NCBI GenBank assembly: GCA_018902755.1
Contig: JAHIQI010000050.1
Location: 1-64,000, forward strand
Direction of reading: 5' to 3'
From: Pseudomonadota bacterium
GTDB taxonomy: Bacteria > Desulfobacterota > Desulfarculia > Desulfarculales > Desulfarculaceae
Length of the DNA: 64,000 nt
The position numbers and the translations under genes were made by a program. The notes below the pieces were generated by a model that was given only the letters and a program-made list of their open reading frames with translations, ran no database searches and was not told the origin of the DNA. Numbering within the stretch: the first letter of the stretch is position 1; every line of letters begins with the position of its first letter. Positions 1 to 8,861 of the stretch are shown piece by piece.

Positions 1-125
1 AAATCACGGATCGCTGGCTCAAGGAGTACAACGAGGAACGCCCCCATGAGTCCCTCGGCAACCTGACCCCAGCGGAATACCTCGCTCTAAATTCACCCGA
101 AGTCTCTACTGTCGAATGGCACTAA
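1..125 (+). CDS. IS3-family transposase OrfB, C-terminal end (cut by window edge)
   Basis: The window opens inside a reading frame (codons in phase from base 3) that encodes about 40 residues and stops at 123-125. The segment YNEERPHESLGNLTPAEYLA is the usual C-terminal end of the integrase (rve) domain of IS3-family OrfB transposases. Only the tail is visible, so catalytic DDE residues, element length and intactness cannot be judged. It marks the right end of an insertion sequence next to an AT-rich gap and an orphan TRAP-binding protein. Confidence 0.85.
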   Translation, partial: ITDRWLKEYNEERPHESLGNLTPAEYLALNSPEVSTVEWH

Positions 126-129
126 GAGA

Positions 130-143
130 GGGAGGTTTACACA
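130..143 (+). repeat. Putative right terminal repeat of the IS3 element
   Basis: Five bases after the transposase stop lies GGGAGGTTTACACA. IS3-family elements usually end in CA with a GC-rich inner part, so this position and sequence fit the right inverted repeat, with the outer end at 141 or 143. The matching left repeat is outside the window, so this is inference from position and composition. Confidence 0.35.
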
Positions 144-510
144 CGGACGGATCACCCTTGGCCACGAATGTGGTCAGGTCGCGCTCAGGTTGGTGGATGA
201 TATCCAGAGGCAAGGCTGCTTCTCCACGTCACCACGGCATTTAGTCAGGATTGATTTTAACAAAATACTTAATCTAAAAGAACAGGGAATATTAGAAGGT
301 ATTAGCACAGCCAAGTGAAACGACATTATTTAACCCTTCAAATTATATCCAAAAAAACATATAGTAAGATGTCCTGCCCTACCTTGAGCGTCCCGACCTT
401 AAGCCTGGTTTTGCGGCGGCTTGTTTATACGCCACATCTTTGAAGCACAATACTGGCAAAGCGGGCCTGGTAATAGTAATATGCCAAGCCATCTAAAGTG
501 GAGCAGGACG
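144..510. other. AT-rich intergenic gap after the IS end
   Basis: About 370 bases without a convincing gene. Bases 240-370 are clearly richer in A and T than the surrounding chromosome. Apart from a promoter-like sequence at 337-365 nothing is recognised. It may be residue of the IS insertion or other acquired DNA. Confidence 0.5.
337..365 (+). promoter_or_regulatory. Candidate sigma70 promoter for the TRAP-binding protein gene
   Basis: TTCAAA (337-342), a 17-base spacer and TATAGT (360-365) match the -35/-10 consensus at 4/6 and 5/6 positions. It would give a leader of roughly 140 bases before the ATG at 511. Found by eye in AT-rich DNA, where chance matches are common. Confidence 0.4.
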
Positions 511-1491
511 ATGATAATGAGATTAGTTTGTATTATCATGATGTTGTCAGGCATCATCGTGCCTTGCGCGGCTCAGGCGGGGCCAATCCGATTGGCCGTG
601 GTCACCAAACCCGGCTCGGCCCAAAACGTCTGCGCCGAAGCCTTCGCCCAGGTGCTGGAGCACTCGTCCAAAGGCCGTCTAAAGGTGGAGCTGTTTCACA
701 GCGGAGCCATGGGCGACGAGTGCCAGATTCTCTACAAGCTGCGCCAAGGTCAGCTGGACATGTGCGTGGTCACCGCCGGAAGCTTTGACCGCATCGCACC
801 CCAGGTGCGGGCGGTGGAGTTCCCCTTCCTGTTTGAAAATTACACCCAGGTTGACCTGGTGCTCCAGGGCACGGTGGGGCGGCGTCTACTGGGCTCTCTG
901 GAAGAGTCGGGCTTCAAAGGGCTGGCCTTTGCGGAAAACGGCTTTCGCAACCTGACCAACAGCCGCAGGCCGGTCAAAAACGCCATCGACGTAAAGGACC
1001 TACTGATCCGGGTCATGGAATCCAAGTTGCAAACCTGCCTGTGGCGTGAGTTGGGGGCCGTCCCAGTGCCCCATGCCTGGCCCATCACCGAATTGCTTGC
1101 CTCGGGCCGGGTCGACGGCCAGGAAAACCCCCTGGGGGTTATCTGGCACTACCGCCTGGATAAGGTGCAAAAGCACCTCAGTCTTACCCGCCATGTTTAC
1201 TCGGCCCACATCTGCGTGGCCAACCCCATCTGGTACCACGCACTCTCCCGCTTCGATCAAAGGCTGGTGGCCATGTCCATGGAAAAGGCCGCCGCTTACC
1301 AACGCGAGCACAACCGGGGCCAAGTGGCCTTTTACCTGTCCCAGTTGAAGGCGGCGGGCATGGAGGTGGTGGAGAACCCGGACCGGGCTTCCTTCAAGGC
1401 CAAGACCTCCGAGCTATCCGCCACTCCCCTGTTCGACAATCCCCGGGTGATGCAGATGCTCATGATGTTCAAAAAGGCGCTCAACTTTTAG
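511..1491 (+). CDS. TRAP transporter solute-binding protein, DctP family
   Basis: A periplasmic binding protein of about 326 residues, the normal size for DctP proteins, which deliver organic acids or similar solutes to a TRAP permease. The ATG at 511 is chosen because it gives an export signal (MIMRLVCIIMMLSG, then a small-residue cleavage area near CAAQAG); upstream in-frame starts would add an unlikely hydrophilic leader. DctP-like features include the LRQGQLDMCVVTAGSF block, VEFPFLFENY, and GFRNLTNSRRPV, the Arg-containing carboxylate-binding region. No DctQ or DctM membrane subunit is nearby, so it is an orphan receptor here. The next gene is separated by a terminator. The ligand cannot be predicted. 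Confidence 0.88.
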   Translation: MIMRLVCIIMMLSGIIVPCAAQAGPIRLAVVTKPGSAQNVCAEAFAQVLEHSSKGRLKVELFHSGAMGDECQILYKLRQGQLDMCVVTAGSFDRIAPQVRAVEFPFLFENYTQVDLVLQGTVGRRLLGSLEESGFKGLAFAENGFRNLTNSRRPVKNAIDVKDLLIRVMESKLQTCLWRELGAVPVPHAWPITELLASGRVDGQENPLGVIWHYRLDKVQKHLSLTRHVYSAHICVANPIWYHALSRFDQRLVAMSMEKAAAYQREHNRGQVAFYLSQLKAAGMEVVENPDRASFKAKTSELSATPLFDNPRVMQMLMMFKKALNF

Positions 1492-1532
1492 CCCACGCCT
1501 TGGCCCTATCTTTACCACCCTGCGTCTTTTCT

Positions 1533-1566
1533 GTTAGGATCGCTTGTCGGCGATCCTAACTTTTTT
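1533..1566 (+). terminator. Rho-independent terminator after the TRAP-binding protein
   Basis: A perfect 11-bp stem (GTTAGGATCGC at 1533-1543 with GCGATCCTAAC at 1550-1560), a 6-base loop and six T residues at 1561-1566. It ends the transcript of the gene finishing at 1491. Confidence 0.93.
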
Positions 1567-1607
1567 CCTGCCCGGCCGATGCCGGCGAATCCTGGAAAGT
1601 CCTGCCC

Positions 1608-2498
1608 ATGCCATCCGTGATGCCGCGCATAGCCTTGATCCACAACCCCCAGGCGGGCCGAGGCAAGGCTCCCGCCGCCGCCCGGCGCTTGCAAGCCGCC
1701 TTGGCCGGGGCGGGGCTTAAGCCCAGAGAACTGTTGACCAAGGGCCGGGGCCACGCCGAGGAACTGGTGAGCCAGGCCATGGACCAGGGCGCGGAAGTGA
1801 TCATGGTGGTGGGCGGCGACGGCACGATGCACGAGGCGGCCCAGGCCCTGGCCGGAAGCCAGGCCTGCTTGGCCCCTCTGCCTGCGGGGCGTTGCAACGA
1901 CTTTTGCCGATCTCTGGGCCTGGGTTTTGACGCCGAGGCCCTGGTTGCCGCGGTGACGACCGGGACCAGCCGCCAAGTGGACTTGGTCCAGGTGAACGGG
2001 CGCAACTACTGCACCGTGGGCGCGGTGGGCTTCGACGCCGAGGTGAGCCGTTTCGTTGACCTGATGAAGGCTCCCCTTTGGGGGCAGCCGGCCTACATTT
2101 ACGCCGTGCTGCGCACCCTGGGCCGCTACCGGCCGCCAGAGGTGAAGCTGACCTGGGACGACGGCCACTACCACGGCCCCCTGTTTTTGGCCGCGGTGGC
2201 CAACACCCCCACCTACGGCAACCAGATTCGCATCGTGCCCCAAGCCCGGGCCGACGACGGCCATCTGGACATCTGCTTGGTGCGGCCGGTGACGATCTTC
2301 CAGGTGATGCGCTTTCTGCCCCTGGCGCTCAAGGGCAGCCACGGATCGGTGCCCGAGGTGAGCTTCGTGCGCACCCGCAAGGTAGAGATAGTCTGCGACC
2401 GGCCCGTGGAGCTTTGGGCCGACGGCGAACCGGTGGCCTCCTCTCCCCTCAAGGTGGAGATATTGCCCCGGGCCCTGAAGGTGGTGGCCCCAGCCTAG
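1608..2498 (+). CDS. Diacylglycerol kinase catalytic-domain lipid kinase (YegS/DgkB-like)
   Basis: A 296-residue protein of the size typical for bacterial soluble lipid kinases that phosphorylate diacylglycerol or related lipids with ATP. N-terminal IHNPQAGRGK matches the nucleotide-binding start of the DAGK_cat domain, and VVGGDGTMHE (about residues 67-76) is the family's GGDGT signature. The C-terminal half (FLAAVANTPTYGNQIRIVP) is the usual beta-rich second domain. ATG 1608 has a GGAAAG eight bases upstream; ATG 1620 is a possible later start. It begins about 40 bases after the terminator, so it probably has its own promoter. The lipid substrate is not deducible. Confidence 0.88.
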   Translation: MPSVMPRIALIHNPQAGRGKAPAAARRLQAALAGAGLKPRELLTKGRGHAEELVSQAMDQGAEVIMVVGGDGTMHEAAQALAGSQACLAPLPAGRCNDFCRSLGLGFDAEALVAAVTTGTSRQVDLVQVNGRNYCTVGAVGFDAEVSRFVDLMKAPLWGQPAYIYAVLRTLGRYRPPEVKLTWDDGHYHGPLFLAAVANTPTYGNQIRIVPQARADDGHLDICLVRPVTIFQVMRFLPLALKGSHGSVPEVSFVRTRKVEIVCDRPVELWADGEPVASSPLKVEILPRALKVVAPA

Positions 2499-2553
2499 GT
2501 TCAAGGCCGCCGCGCCGCCGCGCGCCTCAACCCGCTATGCCTGCCAGGGATGG

Positions 2554-3750
2554 ATGAACGTGTCCCCCTCGCCTACTCCGGAAAGGGCCCTGTGGTCCAG
2601 CTGCGCGGCCATCTTTTGGCCCGGCTCCATGGCCTTCGGCTTCCCCGGCATCATGGCCCATCACTGGCAGGCCGCCTTTGCGGTGGAGCGGGCGGCGGTG
2701 GGCCAAATTCTCTTTTTCCTGCTGCTGGGGGTGGGATCGAGCATGTACCTGGCCGGGCGCTGGCAAGAGCGCCTGGGACCGGCGCGCATGGTGCGCCTGG
2801 GCACCATCATCTCCGCCCTGGCCGCCCTGGCCCTGCCCCTGGCGCCGGGCATCGGGGCGGTGCACGCCTGGGCCTTCATCACCGGGGTATCCCACTCCTT
2901 CCTCTATCTGCCCGCGCTCAGCGTGGTGCAGCGATGGTTCCCCCTGCGCCGCGGCCTGGTGACCGGCCTGGTGAGCATGGTCTTCGGCCTGTCCGCCGCG
3001 GCCACCGCGCCGCTGTATTCCTTCGTGCTGGCCGAGTGGGGCTCCACCGCCCTGTGCCTGGTGGCGGGCTTGGCCGCCCTGATCACCGGCCTGATCGCCG
3101 CACCCTTCATGTCCTTCCCCGTGGCCCGGCCCTCGGTGGACAGCGCGGGGCACGGCGCGCCGGGGCCTTCCCTGCGAGTGGCCCAGGCGGTGCGCACCCG
3201 CTCTTTTTGGGCCCTGTGGTGTACCTGGGCCCTGGCCGGTTCGGGGGGCATCGCCATGGTCACCCTTTCCACCAGCTTCGGCCTGGCCCACGGCCTGGGC
3301 CTCCGCCAAGCGGTGGTGATCCTCACCGCCTTCAACCTGACCAACGGCCTGAGCCGCCTGGCCAGCGGGTGGCTGTCTGATTACCTGGGGCGCAACCTCA
3401 CCCTGGCCGGTGCCTTTGCCGTGGCCGGGGCGGCCTATCTGGTCATGCCCCAGGTGCAGGGCCTGTATCTATGGGCGGGCTTGGCCGCGGCGGTGGGCTT
3501 TTCCTTTGGCACCCTGTTCTCGGTGAGCGCCCCCCTGGCCACCGACTGCTTCGGCCTGGAGCACTTCGGGGCCATCTTTGGGCTGGTGTTCACCGCCTAC
3601 GGGTTCCTGGCCGGGGCCCTGGGACCCTGGCTGGGCGGGCATCTCCTGGACACCACGGGCGGGGACTTCGCCCTGGTGTTCGGCTATCTGGGGATTTTCC
3701 TGCTGATCGCGGCCGGGCTGATTCTTCTGGTGCGTCCGCCGCGTATCTAG
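2554..3750 (+). CDS. Major facilitator superfamily transporter (OFA-like)
   Basis: A 398-residue, strongly hydrophobic protein with about twelve predicted membrane helices in two halves and a hydrophilic central loop near residues 190-215 (ARPSVDSAGHGAPGPS). The helix 2-3 loop GRWQERLGPARMVRLG and its counterpart SGWLSDYLGRNLTLAG are MFS signature loops. The overall pattern resembles oxalate/formate antiporter-like MFS proteins that move monocarboxylates, but the substrate is not determined. ATG 2554 follows AGGGA closely. It lies 55 bases after the lipid kinase gene in the same direction and may share its transcript. Confidence 0.87.
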   Translation: MNVSPSPTPERALWSSCAAIFWPGSMAFGFPGIMAHHWQAAFAVERAAVGQILFFLLLGVGSSMYLAGRWQERLGPARMVRLGTIISALAALALPLAPGIGAVHAWAFITGVSHSFLYLPALSVVQRWFPLRRGLVTGLVSMVFGLSAAATAPLYSFVLAEWGSTALCLVAGLAALITGLIAAPFMSFPVARPSVDSAGHGAPGPSLRVAQAVRTRSFWALWCTWALAGSGGIAMVTLSTSFGLAHGLGLRQAVVILTAFNLTNGLSRLASGWLSDYLGRNLTLAGAFAVAGAAYLVMPQVQGLYLWAGLAAAVGFSFGTLFSVSAPLATDCFGLEHFGAIFGLVFTAYGFLAGALGPWLGGHLLDTTGGDFALVFGYLGIFLLIAAGLILLVRPPRI

Positions 3751-3997
3751 AGACCGCAGAGGCCAAGGCTATTGGAAAGTCGTAACAGAATTTACTGTCC
3801 GGACCTTAATGCTTGGGAGGTTTTGAAGGAAAAACTCCGCGAGGAGGTGATGGCCCCGGCAAGGGGCTCCTCCCGTGGCGCAGATGCCGTCACGCCATTG
3901 GAGATCGGACGGTCAAGACGGCCCGTCTTGGCCAGACACCGCCGCGCGGACGAGTACCTAGCCTGAGAACTGTAACGATTTCACAAAAGTATCGCCC
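3751..3997 (+). other. Structured intergenic region between convergent genes
   Basis: A 247-base gap with several strong hairpins: GAGGAG pairs with CTCCTC around a GCCCC/GGGGC inner stem (about 3840-3875), and GGTCAAGACG pairs with CGTCTTGGCC with a 3-base loop (about 3912-3934). A weak open frame with a TTG start (3772-3966) also crosses it. The region could hold a small RNA or simply the ends of two transcripts. It was compared by eye with SRP RNA, RNase P, tmRNA and common riboswitches without a match. Confidence 0.35.
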
Positions 3998-6055
<2,058 letters not shown>

Positions 6056-6081
6056 GCTCTCCGGGGCGGTGGGAAATTGAA

Positions 6082-6104
6082 AACGGGCCGAGTCTCGGCC
6101 CGTT
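6082..6104 (-). terminator. Terminator of the small zinc-ribbon gene
   Basis: Perfect 10-bp inverted repeat (AACGGGCCGA at 6082-6091 and TCGGCCCGTT at 6095-6104). Read on the minus strand it ends in TTTTCAATTT and lies just after the stop of the gene ending at 6108, so it should separate that transcript from the DUF255 gene downstream. Confidence 0.75.
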
Positions 6105-6107
6105 GTG

Positions 6108-6290
6108 CTACTTTTCCTCCACTTCCTCCACCTGGCTCTTGTGCTTGTGGCCGCACATGGGGCAGGTGATCTCTATCTCGGCCTCGTCGCCGATGAACTT
6201 CTCGCGCATTTTCTCAGGGCCCAGGAAGGTGAGGTCACCGCAGGCGCAGGCGGGGCATTCGGCGCGCACTTTGTACTTACGTTTGGACAT
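6108..6290 (-). CDS. Small zinc-ribbon protein
   Basis: A 60-residue protein with two cysteine pairs, CPACACG near the N terminus and CPMCGH near residue 43, spaced as in a zinc ribbon, and a Lys/Glu-rich C-terminal tail. A clear AGGAG lies before the ATG. Its short length, strong ribosome site, own promoter and own terminator support a real gene. Function is unknown; a nucleic-acid or protein-binding adaptor is the usual guess for such proteins. Confidence 0.75.
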   Translation of the reverse strand: MSKRKYKVRAECPACACGDLTFLGPEKMREKFIGDEAEIEITCPMCGHKHKSQVEEVEEK

Positions 6291-6316
6291 CTCTCACTCC
6301 TATGTATTTGAACTGG

Positions 6317-6339
6317 GCTCCGGCCGTCCCGGCCGGAGC
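6317..6339 (-). repeat. Hairpin in the leader of the zinc-ribbon gene
   Basis: A perfect 9-bp inverted repeat, GCTCCGGCC (6317-6325) and GGCCGGAGC (6331-6339), with a 5-base loop. It lies between the proposed minus-strand -10 element and the ATG at 6290, so it would be in the 5' leader. In the plus direction it is followed by a loose T-rich run, so a bidirectional terminator is an alternative. Confidence 0.5.
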
Positions 6340-6353
6340 GATTCCTGATTTTT

Positions 6354-6381
6354 ATTGTACACACCTCCCAGCATTGACCAA
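6354..6381 (-). promoter_or_regulatory. Candidate promoter for the zinc-ribbon gene
   Basis: On the minus strand TTGGTC (6381-6376), a 16-base spacer and TACAAT (6359-6354, 5/6 match to -10). The -35 match is weak. The position, 60-90 bases upstream of the start codon, is reasonable. Confidence 0.4.
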
Positions 6382-6476
6382 AGCTTTCCGCTCGCCTTGA
6401 CCCGGCCGGTGGCGGTGCTGCATGCTGAACACAGACTCATGGTGTGAACGCCCGGAGTCCGCATGGGGGAAAGCCT

Positions 6477-6956
6477 ATGAAGCCGCTGTTTTTGACCCTT
6501 CTGGCCGCGCACCTGGCCCTGGCCCCGGCCCTGGCCGCGGCCGGCGACAGGCCCATGCCGCCGCCCCAGGCCCCGGCCTTGTGGGACTACATCACCAAGA
6601 CTTCCCCCTACACCAAATGGAGCCAGTGGCCCGATTACTCCGGGGTGCGCAGGTCCCGCTCACCCCACGGGCCCTACAACCAGGTCTACGCGAACCAGGC
6701 GGCCCTCCGTTCCACCAAGGCCCCGCTCAACTACGGGGCCATCCAGGTAAAGGCCAGCCAGACCGAGGACGGCAAGCTCAAGGACGTGTTGGTGATGTAC
6801 AAGGCAAAGGGTTACAGCCCCAAGACGGGCGACTGGTTTTGGGCCATGTACACCCCCCAGGGCCGTCCCCTGGCCGCGGGCAAGCCGGCCGGGTGCATCC
6901 GGTGCCACTCCGCCATGGGCGACAACGACTATGTGCTGGCCCACCAGTTCCGGTGA
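6477..6956 (+). CDS. Cytochrome P460-family secreted haem protein
   Basis: A protein of about 159 residues starting at ATG 6477, chosen for the GGGGGA eight bases upstream and because it directly begins a signal peptide (MKPLFLTLLAAHLALAPALA). The mature part follows the cytochrome P460 layout: DYITKTSPYTKWSQWPDYSG, VYANQAAL, VMYKAKGYSPKTGDWFWA, and a C-terminal c-type haem motif GCIRCH (about residues 139-144). Family members bind a covalently attached haem and some oxidise hydroxylamine or detoxify nitrogen oxides; others have no known role. It is followed after six bases by a small membrane protein, which may be its electron partner. Confidence 0.85.
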   Translation: MKPLFLTLLAAHLALAPALAAAGDRPMPPPQAPALWDYITKTSPYTKWSQWPDYSGVRRSRSPHGPYNQVYANQAALRSTKAPLNYGAIQVKASQTEDGKLKDVLVMYKAKGYSPKTGDWFWAMYTPQGRPLAAGKPAGCIRCHSAMGDNDYVLAHQFR

Positions 6957-6962
6957 GGTGAT

Positions 6963-7400
6963 ATGAATCCCCGCGACTTTATAATCTTCCACCCCGCCTG
7001 GCAGGTGGCCTTCACCCTGCTGGGGTTCTACGTGGCCTGGCTGGGCCTCAAGCGCCTGGCCTCCCTGCACCTGGGCCGCCAGACCAGCTTCCCCCGCTCC
7101 CGCCACGCACTGCTGGGCAAGTTGGCCTTGGTGGGGCTGATCCTAGGCACCGCCGGAGGGGCCATAATGGTGCGCTGGCTGTGGCGGGGCTGGCTGGTCA
7201 CCGGGGTGCACGGCTGGCTGGGGCTGGCGGTTGCCTTGCTGGCCCTGATCGGCCTGGCCACCGGCCTGATCCTGGAGCGCCGGCCCAAGTCCCGCAAGGG
7301 CCTGCCCCTGGTGCACGGCCTGGTCAACCTGACCCTGCTGGCCCTTTGCCTGGTGAATTTTTATTTCGGCGACCACATCCTGGACGCCCTGGGGGACTGA
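6963..7400 (+). CDS. Four-helix membrane protein, DUF4079-like
   Basis: A 145-residue protein with about four predicted membrane segments (starting near residues 9, 48, 80 and 112) and conserved-looking His residues at helix ends (FHPAWQ, GVHGWLG, LVHGLVN). The layout resembles DUF4079/cytochrome b561-like proteins, which may bind haem. It starts six bases after the cytochrome P460 gene behind a GAGGTG ribosome site, so co-expression and electron transfer between the two is a sensible inference. The family assignment is tentative. Confidence 0.65.
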   Translation: MNPRDFIIFHPAWQVAFTLLGFYVAWLGLKRLASLHLGRQTSFPRSRHALLGKLALVGLILGTAGGAIMVRWLWRGWLVTGVHGWLGLAVALLALIGLATGLILERRPKSRKGLPLVHGLVNLTLLALCLVNFYFGDHILDALGD

Positions 7401-7487
7401 TAAGCCCAGGTACCAGGATTGACATGCCGCCGCGCCCTGCCTACACTTTGCCCAAGTTATTCCTCTCGTTGCCAAGGTGCTCACCAC

Positions 7488-8117
7488 ATGTCCGTACGAA
7501 TGTCCACGGCCAACTTCATCACCCTGTTGCGCCTGCCGCTCCTCATTCTGATAGTCCTATTGCTGCACCTGCCCGGAGCCACCCCGGCCTTCATCTGCCT
7601 GGTGCTCATCACCGCCCTGTACCTCATGGACTGGCTGGACGGCTACGTGGCCCGCTTCAAGAACGAGGTCACCGACCTGGGCAGCGTGCTGGACATCGCC
7701 ATGGACCGGGTGGTGGAAAACGTGCTGTGGTTCGTGTTCGTGAGCCTGGGCTCGGTGCCCCTGTGGGTGGGCCTGGTGTTCATCATCCGCAGCTTTTTGG
7801 TGGACGGCCTCAGGGAATACGCCCTGTCCAAGGGCTACAGCGCCTTCGGCATGATGCACTCGCCGTTGGGCAAGTTCCTGGTGGCCGGGCGCTTCATGCG
7901 CGGGCTCTACGGCTTGGCCAAGGGCTTGGCCTTCGGCGGGCTCACCCTGTGCCAGGCCCTCACCGCCCTGGGTCCGGGCGCGGTGGCCGAGATGAAAGTT
8001 TTCTTCTGGCTGACCCCGGCTCTGGTATATTTATCAGTAATTCTGTGCATAGCCCGGGGCCTGCCCGTGCTGGCGGATATTCGCCGCCTACTGGATGAAG
8101 ATTCCCGGTCAACCTAG
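7488..8117 (+). CDS. CDP-alcohol phosphatidyltransferase family protein
   Basis: About 209 residues with several membrane helices. The catalytic signature DG-x2-AR-x8-G-x3-D-x3-D is intact (DGYVARFKNEVTDLG then SVLDIAMD), so it should transfer a phosphoalcohol from a CDP-activated donor, as in phosphatidylglycerophosphate or phosphatidylinositol-phosphate synthesis. ATG 7488 has AAGGTG upstream; an earlier TTG would add a non-hydrophobic leader. The next gene, a HAD phosphatase, starts 13 bases after the stop. A phosphotransferase followed by a phosphatase suggests a two-step phospholipid synthesis, although the alcohol is unknown. Confidence 0.85.
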   Translation: MSVRMSTANFITLLRLPLLILIVLLLHLPGATPAFICLVLITALYLMDWLDGYVARFKNEVTDLGSVLDIAMDRVVENVLWFVFVSLGSVPLWVGLVFIIRSFLVDGLREYALSKGYSAFGMMHSPLGKFLVAGRFMRGLYGLAKGLAFGGLTLCQALTALGPGAVAEMKVFFWLTPALVYLSVILCIARGLPVLADIRRLLDEDSRST

Positions 8118-8130
8118 GAGCAGCCCACAA

Positions 8131-8781
8131 GTGAGCGGGCAACCCGCCGCCATTTTCGACGTAGACCGCACCCTGGTGGTCCCATCTTCCATGGAAAAGG
8201 TCTTCGTGCCGTTCTTGATACGGCGCGGCTATCTGCGCGCTCCGGACCTGGCCCGCTACGTGCTTCTCTACCTGGCCCGGGGCCTGGGGGGAGACTCCTC
8301 GGCGGCCCAGAACAAGGCCCACCTCCAGGGCAAGGATCCCGGCGAGTTGGAGCGCCTGGCCGCCGAGTGCTTCAGGATAAAGATATTGCCCCGCATCAGC
8401 GCCGAGGGCCGCCGCCGCCTGGACGACCACCGCCGCAAGGGCCATCTGGTGGTGCTGCTGACCGGCAGCCTGGAGCCCCTGGCCGCCCAGATCCAGCAGG
8501 AGATGGGCGCGGACTTGGCCCTGGCCGCCCGCCTGGAGGTCAAGAACGGCGCCCTGTCCGGCGAGCTGGAAGGGCGGCGCCCCTACGGGGCGGAAAAGGC
8601 CCGCCTGGTGCGGGAGTTGGCCCAGACCAACGGCCTGAACCTGGACGATTCCTACGCCTACGGCGACCATCATTCGGATTACGACCTCTTGGACGCGGTG
8701 GGCCACCCCCACGCGGTCAACCCGGATCACCAGCTTCGACGCCGGGCCACCGAGCGCGGCTGGCCCATTCTGCAGTTCTAA
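8131..8781 (+). CDS. HAD-superfamily IB hydrolase (phosphoserine phosphatase-like)
   Basis: About 216 residues. The HAD motif I, IFDVDRTLV, begins at residue 7; motif II is LLTGSLEP; the C-terminal AYGDHHSDYDLLDAVG carries the metal-binding acids. The CPG/PSP-type helical cap lies between. GTG 8131 is chosen because AGGAG sits ten bases upstream; an ATG at 8095 would overlap the previous gene by 23 bases and add a 12-residue leader. It is likely co-transcribed with the CDP-alcohol phosphotransferase and may dephosphorylate its product; many IB members instead act on phosphoserine or phospholipid intermediates. Confidence 0.82.
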   Translation: MSGQPAAIFDVDRTLVVPSSMEKVFVPFLIRRGYLRAPDLARYVLLYLARGLGGDSSAAQNKAHLQGKDPGELERLAAECFRIKILPRISAEGRRRLDDHRRKGHLVVLLTGSLEPLAAQIQQEMGADLALAARLEVKNGALSGELEGRRPYGAEKARLVRELAQTNGLNLDDSYAYGDHHSDYDLLDAVGHPHAVNPDHQLRRRATERGWPILQF

Positions 8782-8861
8782 ACCACCCCCGCCCCCATGA
8801 ACCGGTTTGCGCCCCAGGGCGGCCTGGGCTATATTGGCGGGTACTCTATTGGAGTTAGCCC

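Noticed and set aside
3751..3997. 4.5S/SRP RNA, 6S RNA or a known riboswitch between the MFS and DUF255 genes
   Set aside because: None of the conserved cores that I know for these RNAs is present; kept only as an unassigned structured region.
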